From contig CAKZXL010000173.1 in assembly GCA_937883885.1 (NCBI GenBank), positions 1-5,987 of the forward strand: a stretch of DNA of 5,987 bases. The letters are read 5' to 3'. The notes below the pieces were generated by a model that had not been told where the DNA came from, made no database searches, and was given only the letters and a program-made list of their open reading frames with translations. The number at the start of each line of letters is the position of its first letter. Within the stretch, counting starts at the first letter, position 1. This document shows, in pieces, positions 1-5,987 of this stretch. The stretch is from an uncultured Aquincola sp. (GTDB lineage: Bacteria > Pseudomonadota > Gammaproteobacteria > Burkholderiales > Burkholderiaceae). Both the position numbers and the translations under genes were made by a program.

Positions 1-36
1 TACACGCCGCAGCGCGTGGATTTCTACGGCAACTGA
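1..36 (+). CDS. C-terminal end of upstream trb gene, probably TrbJ (partial)
   Basis: An open frame enters from the left edge and reads YTPQRVDFYGN before a TGA stop at 34-36, only 11 bases before the trbL start. In Tn4371-type operons the gene just before trbL is usually trbJ, the periplasmic VirB5-like protein, and TrbJ proteins of this group often end in a stretch containing YTPQ. That makes TrbJ the best guess, but it rests on recalled family features and eleven residues. A TrbK-type entry-exclusion protein is the main alternative. Confidence 0.5.
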   Translation, partial: YTPQRVDFYGN

Positions 37-47
37 CAGGGGCTGCC

Positions 48-1424
48 ATGAACGACGTGACGGTCATCGACCGCTTCCTCGACACCTTCTCGCGCTACAT
101 CGACTCGGGTTTTGGGCTGCTGCAGGGCGAAGTCGCGTTCCTCACCGCCACGCTGATCGTCATCGACATGACCATCGCCGGGCTGTACTGGGCGATGAGC
201 CATGCCACCGGCCAGGGCGATGAAGTGATCGCCAAGCTGCTGCGCAAGGTGCTGTACGTCGGTGCCTTCGCCTACATCATCAATAACTTCAACTGGCTGG
301 CCAGCATCGTCTTCCGCTCGTTCGCGGGCCTGGGCCTGACGGCCAGCGGCTCGACGATGAGCATGGGCGAATTCCTGCAACCGGGACGCCTGGCCAAGAC
401 CGGCATCGACGCGGCAGCGCCGATCCTTGAGCAGATCAGTGACATGGCGGGCTTCCCCGAGGTGTTCGTGAACATGACGCCCATCGTGGTCATGTTCCTG
501 GCCTGGGCGGTGGTGATCCTGTGTTTCTTCGTGCTGGCGATCCAGCTTTTCATCACCTTGATCGAGTTCAAGCTGACCACGCTCGCGGGCTTCGTACTGG
601 TGCCGTTCGCGCTGTGGAACAAGACCAGCTTTCTCGCCGAAAAGGTGCTGGGCAACGTAGTGTCCTCGGGCATCAAGGTGCTGGTGCTGGCCGTTATCGT
701 CGGCATTGGCTCGGGCCTGTTTGCCGAGTTCCAGGTACATCCGGCCGAGCCGTCCATCGACCATGCGGTGGTCATCATGCTGGCCTCGCTCACGCTGCTG
801 GCGCTGGGAATCTTCGGGCCGGGTATCGCCACCGGGCTGGTCTCCGGCGCACCGCAGCTTGGCGCAGGCGCGATGGCCGGTGCTGCGATTGGTGCCGCAG
901 GCGCGGCGGTTGCCGTAGGTGCTGCGGCCACCGGCGTGGGCGGTGCGGTGATGGCCGGGGCGCGCATGGCACCGGCTGCCGCCAAGCTCGCCGGGGCTGG
1001 CGCGCGGGCCGCAACCTCGGCGGCTGGCAGCGCGAAGTCGGCCTTTCAGGCCGGTTCCGCCGCTGCGGGCGGCGGAGCCAAAGGCGCGATGGCAGGGCTG
1101 GGCAATGTCGCCAAGGGCGGCGCACAGACCGCTGGTCAGCGCGCTGGTGCAGGCATCAAAGCGGCGGCAGCCAAGGCGGCCGCGCCATTCAAAGCAGGCT
1201 GGCAAGGCTCTGGCGCCGATGGCGGCGCAGGCGGTAGCACTGCCGGTTCCGGGCAAACCGCCGCTGGCGATGCCAACGCGCAGAAGCAGGAACAACCCGG
1301 CTGGGCCAAGCGCCTGCAACGTCGCCAACAACTCACCCAGGCCACCACCACGGCCGCGCACACGCTGCGCGGTGGCGACGGCGGCGGTTCGGGCCAAGGC
1401 CCGAGCCTGCGCCCCGATGAATGA
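48..1424 (+). CDS. trbL: P-type conjugative transfer protein TrbL (VirB6-like)
   Basis: TrbL is the polytopic inner-membrane component of the P-type type IV secretion system, the counterpart of VirB6, and is thought to form part of the DNA path through the inner membrane. The 458-residue product shows hydrophobic segments at about 31-50, 68-89, 144-171, 176-190, 209-228 and 239-264. After them comes the GAPQLGAGAMAGAA stretch (267-280) typical of TrbL, then a long Ala/Gly-rich, low-complexity tail from about 270 to 410 and a short charged end (KRLQRRQQ, 421-428). The length is usual for TrbL of integrative elements. The ATG at 48 is preceded by AGGGG (38-42) at five bases' spacing and lies 11 bases after the previous stop, so co-transcription is likely. 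No promoter is seen. The Ala/Gly tail is common in the family and does not indicate damage. Confidence 0.95.
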   Translation: MNDVTVIDRFLDTFSRYIDSGFGLLQGEVAFLTATLIVIDMTIAGLYWAMSHATGQGDEVIAKLLRKVLYVGAFAYIINNFNWLASIVFRSFAGLGLTASGSTMSMGEFLQPGRLAKTGIDAAAPILEQISDMAGFPEVFVNMTPIVVMFLAWAVVILCFFVLAIQLFITLIEFKLTTLAGFVLVPFALWNKTSFLAEKVLGNVVSSGIKVLVLAVIVGIGSGLFAEFQVHPAEPSIDHAVVIMLASLTLLALGIFGPGIATGLVSGAPQLGAGAMAGAAIGAAGAAVAVGAAATGVGGAVMAGARMAPAAAKLAGAGARAATSAAGSAKSAFQAGSAAAGGGAKGAMAGLGNVAKGGAQTAGQRAGAGIKAAAAKAAAPFKAGWQGSGADGGAGGSTAGSGQTAAGDANAQKQEQPGWAKRLQRRQQLTQATTTAAHTLRGGDGGGSGQGPSLRPDE

Positions 1425-1453
1425 CCCGATAGCTGACTTTCAAGGAGAACTCC

Positions 1454-2158
1454 ATGCGATTCAAACGACCGCAGGTGCGCTATGCCGATACGCCGCAGCC
1501 TGCCACTCCGTATCAAGCCGCTGCCCAGGTGTGGGACGAGCGCATCGGCTCGGCCCGCGTGCAGGCCAAGAACTGGCGGCTGATGGCCTTTGGCTGCCTG
1601 GTGCTCGCGCTGCTGATGGCCGGTGGCCTGGTGTGGCGCTCAGCACAATCCATCGTCACGCCCTATGTCATCGAGGTCGATCAGTCCGGCCAAGTGCGCA
1701 CCGTGGGCGAAGCGGCCACGCCGTACCGACCCACCGATGCGCAGACGGCGCACCACATCGCGCGCTTCGTGACGCTGGTGCGCTCGCTGTCCATCGACCC
1801 CATCGTCGTGCGCCAGAACTGGCTCGATGCCTACGACTACACCACCGATCGGGGCGCGGCGGTGCTCAACGACTATGCGCGGGTGAATGACCCGTTTGCC
1901 CGTATCGGCAAGGAGTCGGTGACGGTGCAGATCACCAGTGTGGTTCGCGCCAGTGAGGCGTCGTTCAACGTGCGCTGGACGGAACGCCGCTACGTCAATG
2001 GCGCGGCTGCCGGGCTGGAGCGATGGACGGCGGTGGTGTCCATCGTGCAGCAGACCCCGCGCACCGAAGAACGCCTGCGCCGCAACCCGCTGGGCATCTA
2101 CGTCAATGGCCTGTCGTGGAGCCGTGAACTGGATTCTTCTGAAGGAGCCAAACCATGA
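1454..2158 (+). CDS. trbF: Conjugal transfer protein TrbF (VirB8-like)
   Basis: TrbF is the VirB8-like bitopic inner-membrane protein that helps assemble the conjugation channel and contacts the core proteins in the periplasm. The 234-residue product has a short cytoplasmic N-terminus with a PATPYQAAAQVWDERIG stretch (16-32) typical of TrbF, one membrane helix at about 43-61, and a periplasmic VirB8-type domain from about 65 to 225. The NPLGIYV motif near the end (211-217) is a hallmark of the VirB8 fold. Start choice is clear: AAGGAG at 1442-1447 sits six bases before the ATG. The gap to trbL is 29 bases and holds little besides this ribosome-binding site. The last codons overlap the trbG start (ATGA at 2155-2158), which suggests translational coupling. 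The gene looks complete. Confidence 0.95.
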   Translation: MRFKRPQVRYADTPQPATPYQAAAQVWDERIGSARVQAKNWRLMAFGCLVLALLMAGGLVWRSAQSIVTPYVIEVDQSGQVRTVGEAATPYRPTDAQTAHHIARFVTLVRSLSIDPIVVRQNWLDAYDYTTDRGAAVLNDYARVNDPFARIGKESVTVQITSVVRASEASFNVRWTERRYVNGAAAGLERWTAVVSIVQQTPRTEERLRRNPLGIYVNGLSWSRELDSSEGAKP

Positions 2159-3159
2159 ATGCACATTTCCGTAAAGCCGCATTGCCGGTGATCTTGCTGG
2201 CATCGACTGTCCTGTTTGCGGGCTGCGCCACGCAGGGCAAGCCGCCGCCGGTGATCTCGCTCGATGAACCGGTGCAAGCGCAGCCATTGCCCGAGCCGCC
2301 CAAACCCATCGAAGTGGTGGCCGTGCCCGAACCGTTGGCATTGCCCGCGCAGTTGAAGCCGCTGCCGGACGTGGATGCGGCCCCGGCGGCACTGGAGCCT
2401 GCTGACGAGAAGGTGCGCGTCTCCCGCGCCAATGCCGAGGCACGGATCGCGCCGACCCGCGAGGGCTACGTCAATGCGATTCAGGTCTGGCCCTTCACCG
2501 ATGGCGCGCTGTACCAGGTCTATGCGTCGGTGGGTCGCGTGACGGTGATCGCGCTCCAACCCGGCGAGGAACTGGTGACGGTCGCTGCGGGCGACACGGT
2601 GCGCTGGATCGTGGGTGACACCTCCAGCGGCAGCGGGGCCGATTTGCGCGTCAATGTGCTGGTCAAGCCTATTCGTTCCGGCTTGAAGACCAATCTGGTC
2701 ATCACGACCAGCCGCAGGACGTACCTGCTGGAACTGACCTCGACCGACAAGGCATGGATGGCGTCGGTGTCCTGGGACTATCCCAAGGATCGGATGCTGG
2801 CCTTGCAGCGCCAGGCGCAAGCCGCCAACGCGGCCGCGCCGGTCGATGCGGGCCTGTCGTTGGAGAACATCCGATTTCGCTATGCAATCAGCGGCAGCAA
2901 TCCACCGTGGAAGCCGCTGCGCGCCTTCGATGATGGAGAGAAGGTCTATATCCAGTTCCCGGCAGGCATCGCCCAGGGCGAACTGCCCCCACTGTTCGTC
3001 ATCGGTGCGCAGGGGGATGGGCAACTGGTGAACTATCGCTTCCGCTCGCCGTACTACATCGTGGATCGCCTGTTCGGTGCGGCCGAACTTCGCCTGGGCG
3101 CCGACAAGGGCGACGTGGTGCGCATCGAGCGCACGGATGGCATTGCCGGGAGGAACTGA
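2155..3159 (+). CDS. trbG: Conjugal transfer protein TrbG (VirB9-like), probable lipoprotein
   Basis: TrbG is the VirB9-like protein of the envelope-spanning core complex, placed in the periplasm and at the outer membrane with TrbI. The 334-residue product starts with a basic-hydrophobic signal peptide ending in LFAGC (20-24). This is a lipobox with Phe rather than the usual Leu at -3, so Cys24 is the probable lipidated residue. A proline-rich linker follows (about 30-70). The VirB9 N-terminal domain covers roughly 90-205 (VNAIQVWPFTDGALYQVYAS, 106-125). The C-terminal beta domain covers roughly 225-330, with WKPLRAFDDGEKVYIQFP (242-259) and YYIVDRLFGAAELRLG (300-315). AAGGAG at 2142-2147 supports the ATG at 2155, which overlaps the trbF stop. 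In RP4 a separate lipoprotein gene, trbH, follows trbG. Here trbI begins two bases after the trbG stop, so none is present at that place. Confidence 0.95.
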   Translation: MNAHFRKAALPVILLASTVLFAGCATQGKPPPVISLDEPVQAQPLPEPPKPIEVVAVPEPLALPAQLKPLPDVDAAPAALEPADEKVRVSRANAEARIAPTREGYVNAIQVWPFTDGALYQVYASVGRVTVIALQPGEELVTVAAGDTVRWIVGDTSSGSGADLRVNVLVKPIRSGLKTNLVITTSRRTYLLELTSTDKAWMASVSWDYPKDRMLALQRQAQAANAAAPVDAGLSLENIRFRYAISGSNPPWKPLRAFDDGEKVYIQFPAGIAQGELPPLFVIGAQGDGQLVNYRFRSPYYIVDRLFGAAELRLGADKGDVVRIERTDGIAGRN

Positions 3160-3161
3160 GT

Positions 3162-4439
3162 ATGAGCCAGGATGACATTCCCGACCTTGCCACGCCTCAG
3201 GCGGACAAGGTGGCTCCCGAGGCGGTGGCGCTGCGCGCCCAACCGCGCCCGGTCACGCGCCTGAACCGGCGCACGCTGGCGATCCTCGCCGGCTGCTTGT
3301 CGGTTGGCGTGATGGGCGCACTGATCTGGTCGCTGCAGCCGCAGCAACGCGGCGCGGGTGAATCCACCGAGCTGTACAACGTGGATCGCGTGTCCAAGTC
3401 GGAGGGACTGGATGCGCTGCCAACGGACTATTCCAAGCTGCCACCGCTGCCGCCCGACGTGCCGGAACTGGGGCCTCCTTTGCCTGGCGACCTGGGGCCA
3501 GCCATCGTGAACTCGCAGCAGCCGGTCGCCGCCACCTATGCCGCGCCCGGCTACGACCCCAACGATGCGCTGCGCAAGGAAGAAGAAGCGGCGGCAGCTT
3601 CATCGGTGTTCTTTCGCACTGGCTCCCCGCAGGCTGCGCCCGTGGCGCAGTCGCAGGTCGCCGCCGCACCGGGCTTCGCTGCCAATGCCGCTTTCGATCC
3701 CCTGGCCGCTGGCCCGGCCTCGACGGCGGCCCAGCCTGCTGATCCGACTGCCGTGCAGAACCGGCAAGACCAGAAAGAGGCGTTCCTGACAGGCGGTTCT
3801 ACGGAAACCCGTAACTCCGGCAACCTGCAAATACCCACCTCGCCGTATCAAGTGATGGTTGGAACGGTCATTGCTGGGGCACTGGTCACGGGCATCAAGT
3901 CCGACCTGCCGGGCGATGTGATCGCCACGGTGACGGAACCGATCTACGACACGGCCACTGGCAAGTTCCTGCTGATCCCGCAGGGTTCGCGCATCTTGGG
4001 CAAGTACAACAGCCAGGTCAGCTATGGCCAGAGCCGCGTGCAGGTGGTGTGGAACCGCATCATCCTGCCGGATACGTCTTCGCTCACGCTCGACAACCTG
4101 ATCGGCACCGACCCGGCAGGTTATGCGGGTCTGGAAGACGATGTGGACTGGCATTGGGATCGGATCTTTGCCGGTGCCGTGCTGACCACGCTGCTGGGCG
4201 TCGGTGCCGAACTGGCCGCACCCGAGAACCGCCAGGACGGTGATCGCGTCATCATCGCCGGGCGCGACAGCCTGCAGGACACCGTGAACCAGGTCGGCCA
4301 GGAAGTGACCCGGCGCAACCTCAACATCCAGCCCACGCTGACCAGCCGCCCCGGCTTGCCGGTGCGCATCATCGTGAACCGTGATCTGGTGCTGCGGCCC
4401 TATCAGCCGCTGTTCTTCATCAAGGGGACTTCACGATGA
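3162..4439 (+). CDS. trbI: Conjugal transfer protein TrbI (VirB10-like)
   Basis: TrbI is the VirB10-like protein that spans the envelope, linking the inner membrane to the outer-membrane part of the conjugation core complex. The 425-residue product has a cytoplasmic N-terminus, a single membrane helix at about 38-57, and a proline-rich periplasmic linker (about 86-115, with KLPPLPPDVPELGPPLPGDL at 92-111). An Ala/Gln-rich stretch then leads to the conserved VirB10 C-terminal domain from about 222 to 415. Within it, LLIPQGSRILGKYNSQVSYG (270-289) and RVQVVWNRIILPD (292-304) are the most recognisable family motifs. GGGAGGAA at 3148-3155 lies six bases before the ATG, which begins two bases after the trbG stop. 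The stop overlaps the next start (ATGA, 4436-4439). The gene appears intact and of normal length. Confidence 0.96.
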   Translation: MSQDDIPDLATPQADKVAPEAVALRAQPRPVTRLNRRTLAILAGCLSVGVMGALIWSLQPQQRGAGESTELYNVDRVSKSEGLDALPTDYSKLPPLPPDVPELGPPLPGDLGPAIVNSQQPVAATYAAPGYDPNDALRKEEEAAAASSVFFRTGSPQAAPVAQSQVAAAPGFAANAAFDPLAAGPASTAAQPADPTAVQNRQDQKEAFLTGGSTETRNSGNLQIPTSPYQVMVGTVIAGALVTGIKSDLPGDVIATVTEPIYDTATGKFLLIPQGSRILGKYNSQVSYGQSRVQVVWNRIILPDTSSLTLDNLIGTDPAGYAGLEDDVDWHWDRIFAGAVLTTLLGVGAELAAPENRQDGDRVIIAGRDSLQDTVNQVGQEVTRRNLNIQPTLTSRPGLPVRIIVNRDLVLRPYQPLFFIKGTSR

Positions 4440-4654
4440 GCACAACCAGGAAACTACGGCTGGGGCCGCTGCCCAAGATCGAGAGCGTGAAGCTGACCTT
4501 CGCCTGCCCGGCCAGCTTGAAAGCCGATCTCGACCGCTACGCCGCACTGCATGCGCAGGCGTATGGCGAGGCGGTTGATGCCACGACGCTGATCCCGCAC
4601 ATGCTGGAGGCGTTCATGGCGGGGGATCGAAACTTCAAGCGGCTCTCAAAGTGA
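4436..4654 (+). CDS. DUF2274 domain-containing small protein
   Basis: This 72-residue protein belongs to the DUF2274 family, which regularly follows trbI in integrative conjugative elements; its function is not established. Recognisable stretches are RKLRLGPLPK (5-14), VKLTFACPASLKADLDRYAA (18-37) and LIPHMLEAFMAGDR (52-65). The pattern of a strand at about 17-24 followed by helices at about 26-41 and 48-62 resembles small ribbon-helix-helix DNA-binding proteins. A regulatory role in transfer is therefore conceivable, but that is inference from the pattern only. There is no signal peptide or membrane segment, so it should be cytoplasmic. AAGGGGA at 4422-4428 lies seven bases before the ATG, and the ATGA overlap with trbI points to coupled translation. 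It is the last plus-strand gene before the drop in GC content. Confidence 0.9.
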   Translation: MSTTRKLRLGPLPKIESVKLTFACPASLKADLDRYAALHAQAYGEAVDATTLIPHMLEAFMAGDRNFKRLSK

Positions 4655-4677
4655 GGGAATGACACGAGAGCAGCTTA

Positions 4678-4703
4678 GGCAATCAGCGATCAGGATGGTT
4701 GCC
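4678..4703. terminator. Weak inverted repeat between convergent genes, possible terminator
   Basis: GGCAATCA (4678-4685) can pair with TGGTTGCC (4696-4703), giving an eight-pair stem with one G-T wobble and a ten-base loop. It starts 23 bases after the DUF2274 stop and overlaps the last codons of the minus-strand HNH gene, as expected for a shared terminator between convergent genes. No run of T follows on either strand, so intrinsic termination is doubtful. It is the only hairpin I noticed in this 35-base junction. Confidence 0.22.
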
Positions 4704-5943
4704 CATCAATAGGCGCGTTGCTCGGTTGCAGTCTAATACTTTGGAGCACCTGGATTTCCTGGTTTCCGCTGTAGTCCTGTTGACTCCACGAGGGCACCGA
4801 TGCGTAGTGCCGAAAAGTTTGCTTGAATTCCTCTTCCTCGAAGAATCCCAAAAGGTTTCCATCATCTCTCTCGGAGAAAGGCAGGGCATAGACGTACATG
4901 TAGCACCCCAGTCGGAATTCACACAAGACATGGGGCATCTTCGAATGAGGCTCCTTGCGGATGTACAAAGTGATCTGGGCCGATGGGTCGGGAGGGAGCA
5001 TTACCACTGCAGCGGCTATCTTCGGCAAAGGAGCTTCGGAAGATTCGCCATAGCGTACCCAACGGATCGTTTTCGCCAGTGCAGGAAGTTCTTGTTCTGG
5101 AATAACAGATAGGGCGATCTTGCTCAGAGCGCGGTAGAAACTCTGTGGGACTATGGGTTTTCCCGTTCCTAGTTGCGCAGTCAGTACGCCGGAAGCATCC
5201 TCAGAGATTTTCTCGGATACAACGACCATCATCTTGTCGTTGTTGCCATCACGGAACAGCCTGCCCCCTGGGAATTTAACAGTAGGCAATGACCCGCGAG
5301 CTTCAATGCCGAGAAACACCCGCTGGATATTGAGAAGCTCGACAAGGGTGGGCTCGATCTTGTCTCCGAAATACTGATTGCAATCGTCACATTCGTCAGC
5401 GAGCTTGAGGTACTTGTTGCCCAGTGCGGCTGGAATGGCATGGGCCTCCTTATTGAATTGTGCTCCAGTCTTCCTTGAGTTGCCACAAAATCGACAAGTT
5501 CTGTCTGCCTTCTTGGCATTGCCGATGTTGAAATGTTTGTCGGTTCGAGGCATGCACAAGTCATATTTCTCAAGCAAGCGCCCGAAGACCTGCAAGTGTT
5601 CATCTAGAGGTTGCTCTTGCGGATGATTGAGCTGGTGCAGTACCTGCTCATAGCGAAATTGCTCAGCCGTTGAGGACGGCGGCGTTGGCAGGAGCAGGAA
5701 GAACTCCCCGTCAGGCATGTCGTCGAGCATCTTGCGCAAGCGGAACAGATGTGGCGTTTTAGCCGCATGCCGATCGACGTAATCGTGGACCTTGTTCCTG
5801 AGTTCTGGCGTTGCGCACTGGATTGTGTCGATCGAAACCTTTGGAGGCTCGACTTTGCCAAAGATTGACGCAAAGTCGATCACTGGCCCGGCCGCTTCGG
5901 GGGTAAAAGTGACGATCAAGCCACTCGTCCCGCGCTCAGTCAT
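4690..5943 (-). CDS. HNH endonuclease-like protein (HNH_5-type zinc centre), unknown target
   Basis: The 417-residue product has a central HNH-type nuclease motif. CRFC (150-153) is followed by AHAIP with the likely catalytic His168, GN at 175-176, then CDDCNQYFG (185-193) and a Glu at 197. This resembles the HNH_5 group, in which the two C-x2-C pairs bind a structural zinc and the AH and CN residues form the metal-dependent DNA-cleaving beta-beta-alpha centre. The stretch DKHFNIGNAKKADRTC (135-150) just before it is also seen in such proteins. The N-terminal 145 and C-terminal 220 residues match nothing I recognise; an acidic FFEEEEF patch lies at 367-373. No signal peptide or membrane helix is seen. 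Base composition is clearly lower in GC than in the trb genes, which suggests separate acquisition. The start is uncertain: the ATG at 5943 has only a weak GGA upstream, and the frame stays open to the window edge. A phage-defence or restriction role is possible but unproven. Confidence 0.8.
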   Translation of the reverse strand: MTERGTSGLIVTFTPEAAGPVIDFASIFGKVEPPKVSIDTIQCATPELRNKVHDYVDRHAAKTPHLFRLRKMLDDMPDGEFFLLLPTPPSSTAEQFRYEQVLHQLNHPQEQPLDEHLQVFGRLLEKYDLCMPRTDKHFNIGNAKKADRTCRFCGNSRKTGAQFNKEAHAIPAALGNKYLKLADECDDCNQYFGDKIEPTLVELLNIQRVFLGIEARGSLPTVKFPGGRLFRDGNNDKMMVVVSEKISEDASGVLTAQLGTGKPIVPQSFYRALSKIALSVIPEQELPALAKTIRWVRYGESSEAPLPKIAAAVVMLPPDPSAQITLYIRKEPHSKMPHVLCEFRLGCYMYVYALPFSERDDGNLLGFFEEEEFKQTFRHYASVPSWSQQDYSGNQEIQVLQSIRLQPSNAPIDGQPS

Positions 5944-5987
5944 GAACGTCCAATGAAAGCCATGACTAACGCCTGTCTCGGTAAATA

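Noticed and set aside
546..552. TTTTCAT, close to the TTTTTYRT attachment repeat recalled for Tn4371-type elements
   Set aside because: It has one T too few and lies within trbL coding sequence. No run of five T was found anywhere in the window, so no element end can be supported here.
860..1270. Repetitive Ala/Gly coding stretch in trbL, possibly a DNA repeat array
   Set aside because: The repetition is in amino-acid composition (GCG/GCC/GGC codons) with no regular repeat unit, and such tails are common in TrbL proteins.
24..1397. A 457-codon open frame antisense to nearly the whole of trbL
   Set aside because: The sense frame encodes a clear TrbL with membrane helices. The antisense product is Arg/His/Gln-rich without any recognisable domain, typical of a shadow frame in GC-rich DNA.
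2098..3024. A 308-codon open frame antisense to trbG
   Set aside because: It shadows a well-supported TrbG, has Arg/His-rich composition, and shows no motif or good ribosome-binding site.
3282..3305. LAGC sequence (residues 42-45) in TrbI that looks like a lipobox
   Set aside because: It lies inside the single membrane helix after a long polar N-terminus, which is not a lipoprotein signal peptide. VirB10-like proteins are anchored by that helix.
4699..5112. A plus-strand open frame of 137 codons inside the HNH gene
   Set aside because: The opposite strand carries a coherent HNH motif over a much longer frame. The plus-strand product has no recognisable feature.

Overview
The window holds the 3' part of a P-type (Trb) mating-pair-formation operon and, pointing towards it, a lower-GC gene for an HNH-nuclease-like protein. 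The trb gene order and protein style (TrbL directly followed by TrbF, TrbG, TrbI and a small DUF2274 protein) match integrative and conjugative elements of the Tn4371 type and related genomic islands in GC-rich beta- and gammaproteobacteria such as Pseudomonas, Stenotrophomonas, Achromobacter or Ralstonia relatives. The exact host cannot be read from the sequence.

Layout: positions 1-36 are the last codons of an upstream plus-strand gene, probably trbJ. Then follow trbL (48-1424), trbF (1454-2158), trbG (2155-3159), trbI (3162-4439) and a DUF2274 gene (4436-4654). All are on the plus strand, tightly packed, each with a visible Shine-Dalgarno sequence. trbF/trbG and trbI/DUF2274 overlap by the ATGA arrangement. 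From about 4655 the base composition falls (72% GC in 1981-2040 against 52-53% in 4861-4920 and 5401-5460). A minus-strand gene (5943-4690) encodes a 417-residue protein with a C-x2-C / AHxIP / C-x2-C-N HNH centre. Only 35 bases separate the two convergent stops.

The Trb proteins together build the envelope-spanning conjugation channel. TrbL (VirB6-like) is the polytopic inner-membrane channel part, TrbF (VirB8-like) the bitopic assembly factor, and TrbG (VirB9-like) and TrbI (VirB10-like) the core that reaches the outer membrane. No separate trbH (the VirB7-like lipoprotein gene of RP4) lies between trbG and trbI; instead TrbG itself has a lipoprotein-type signal peptide. The HNH gene looks like cargo placed at the operon's end. 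A defence role is possible but is inference only. The trb part is ordinary for such elements; the least explained part is the right-hand third.
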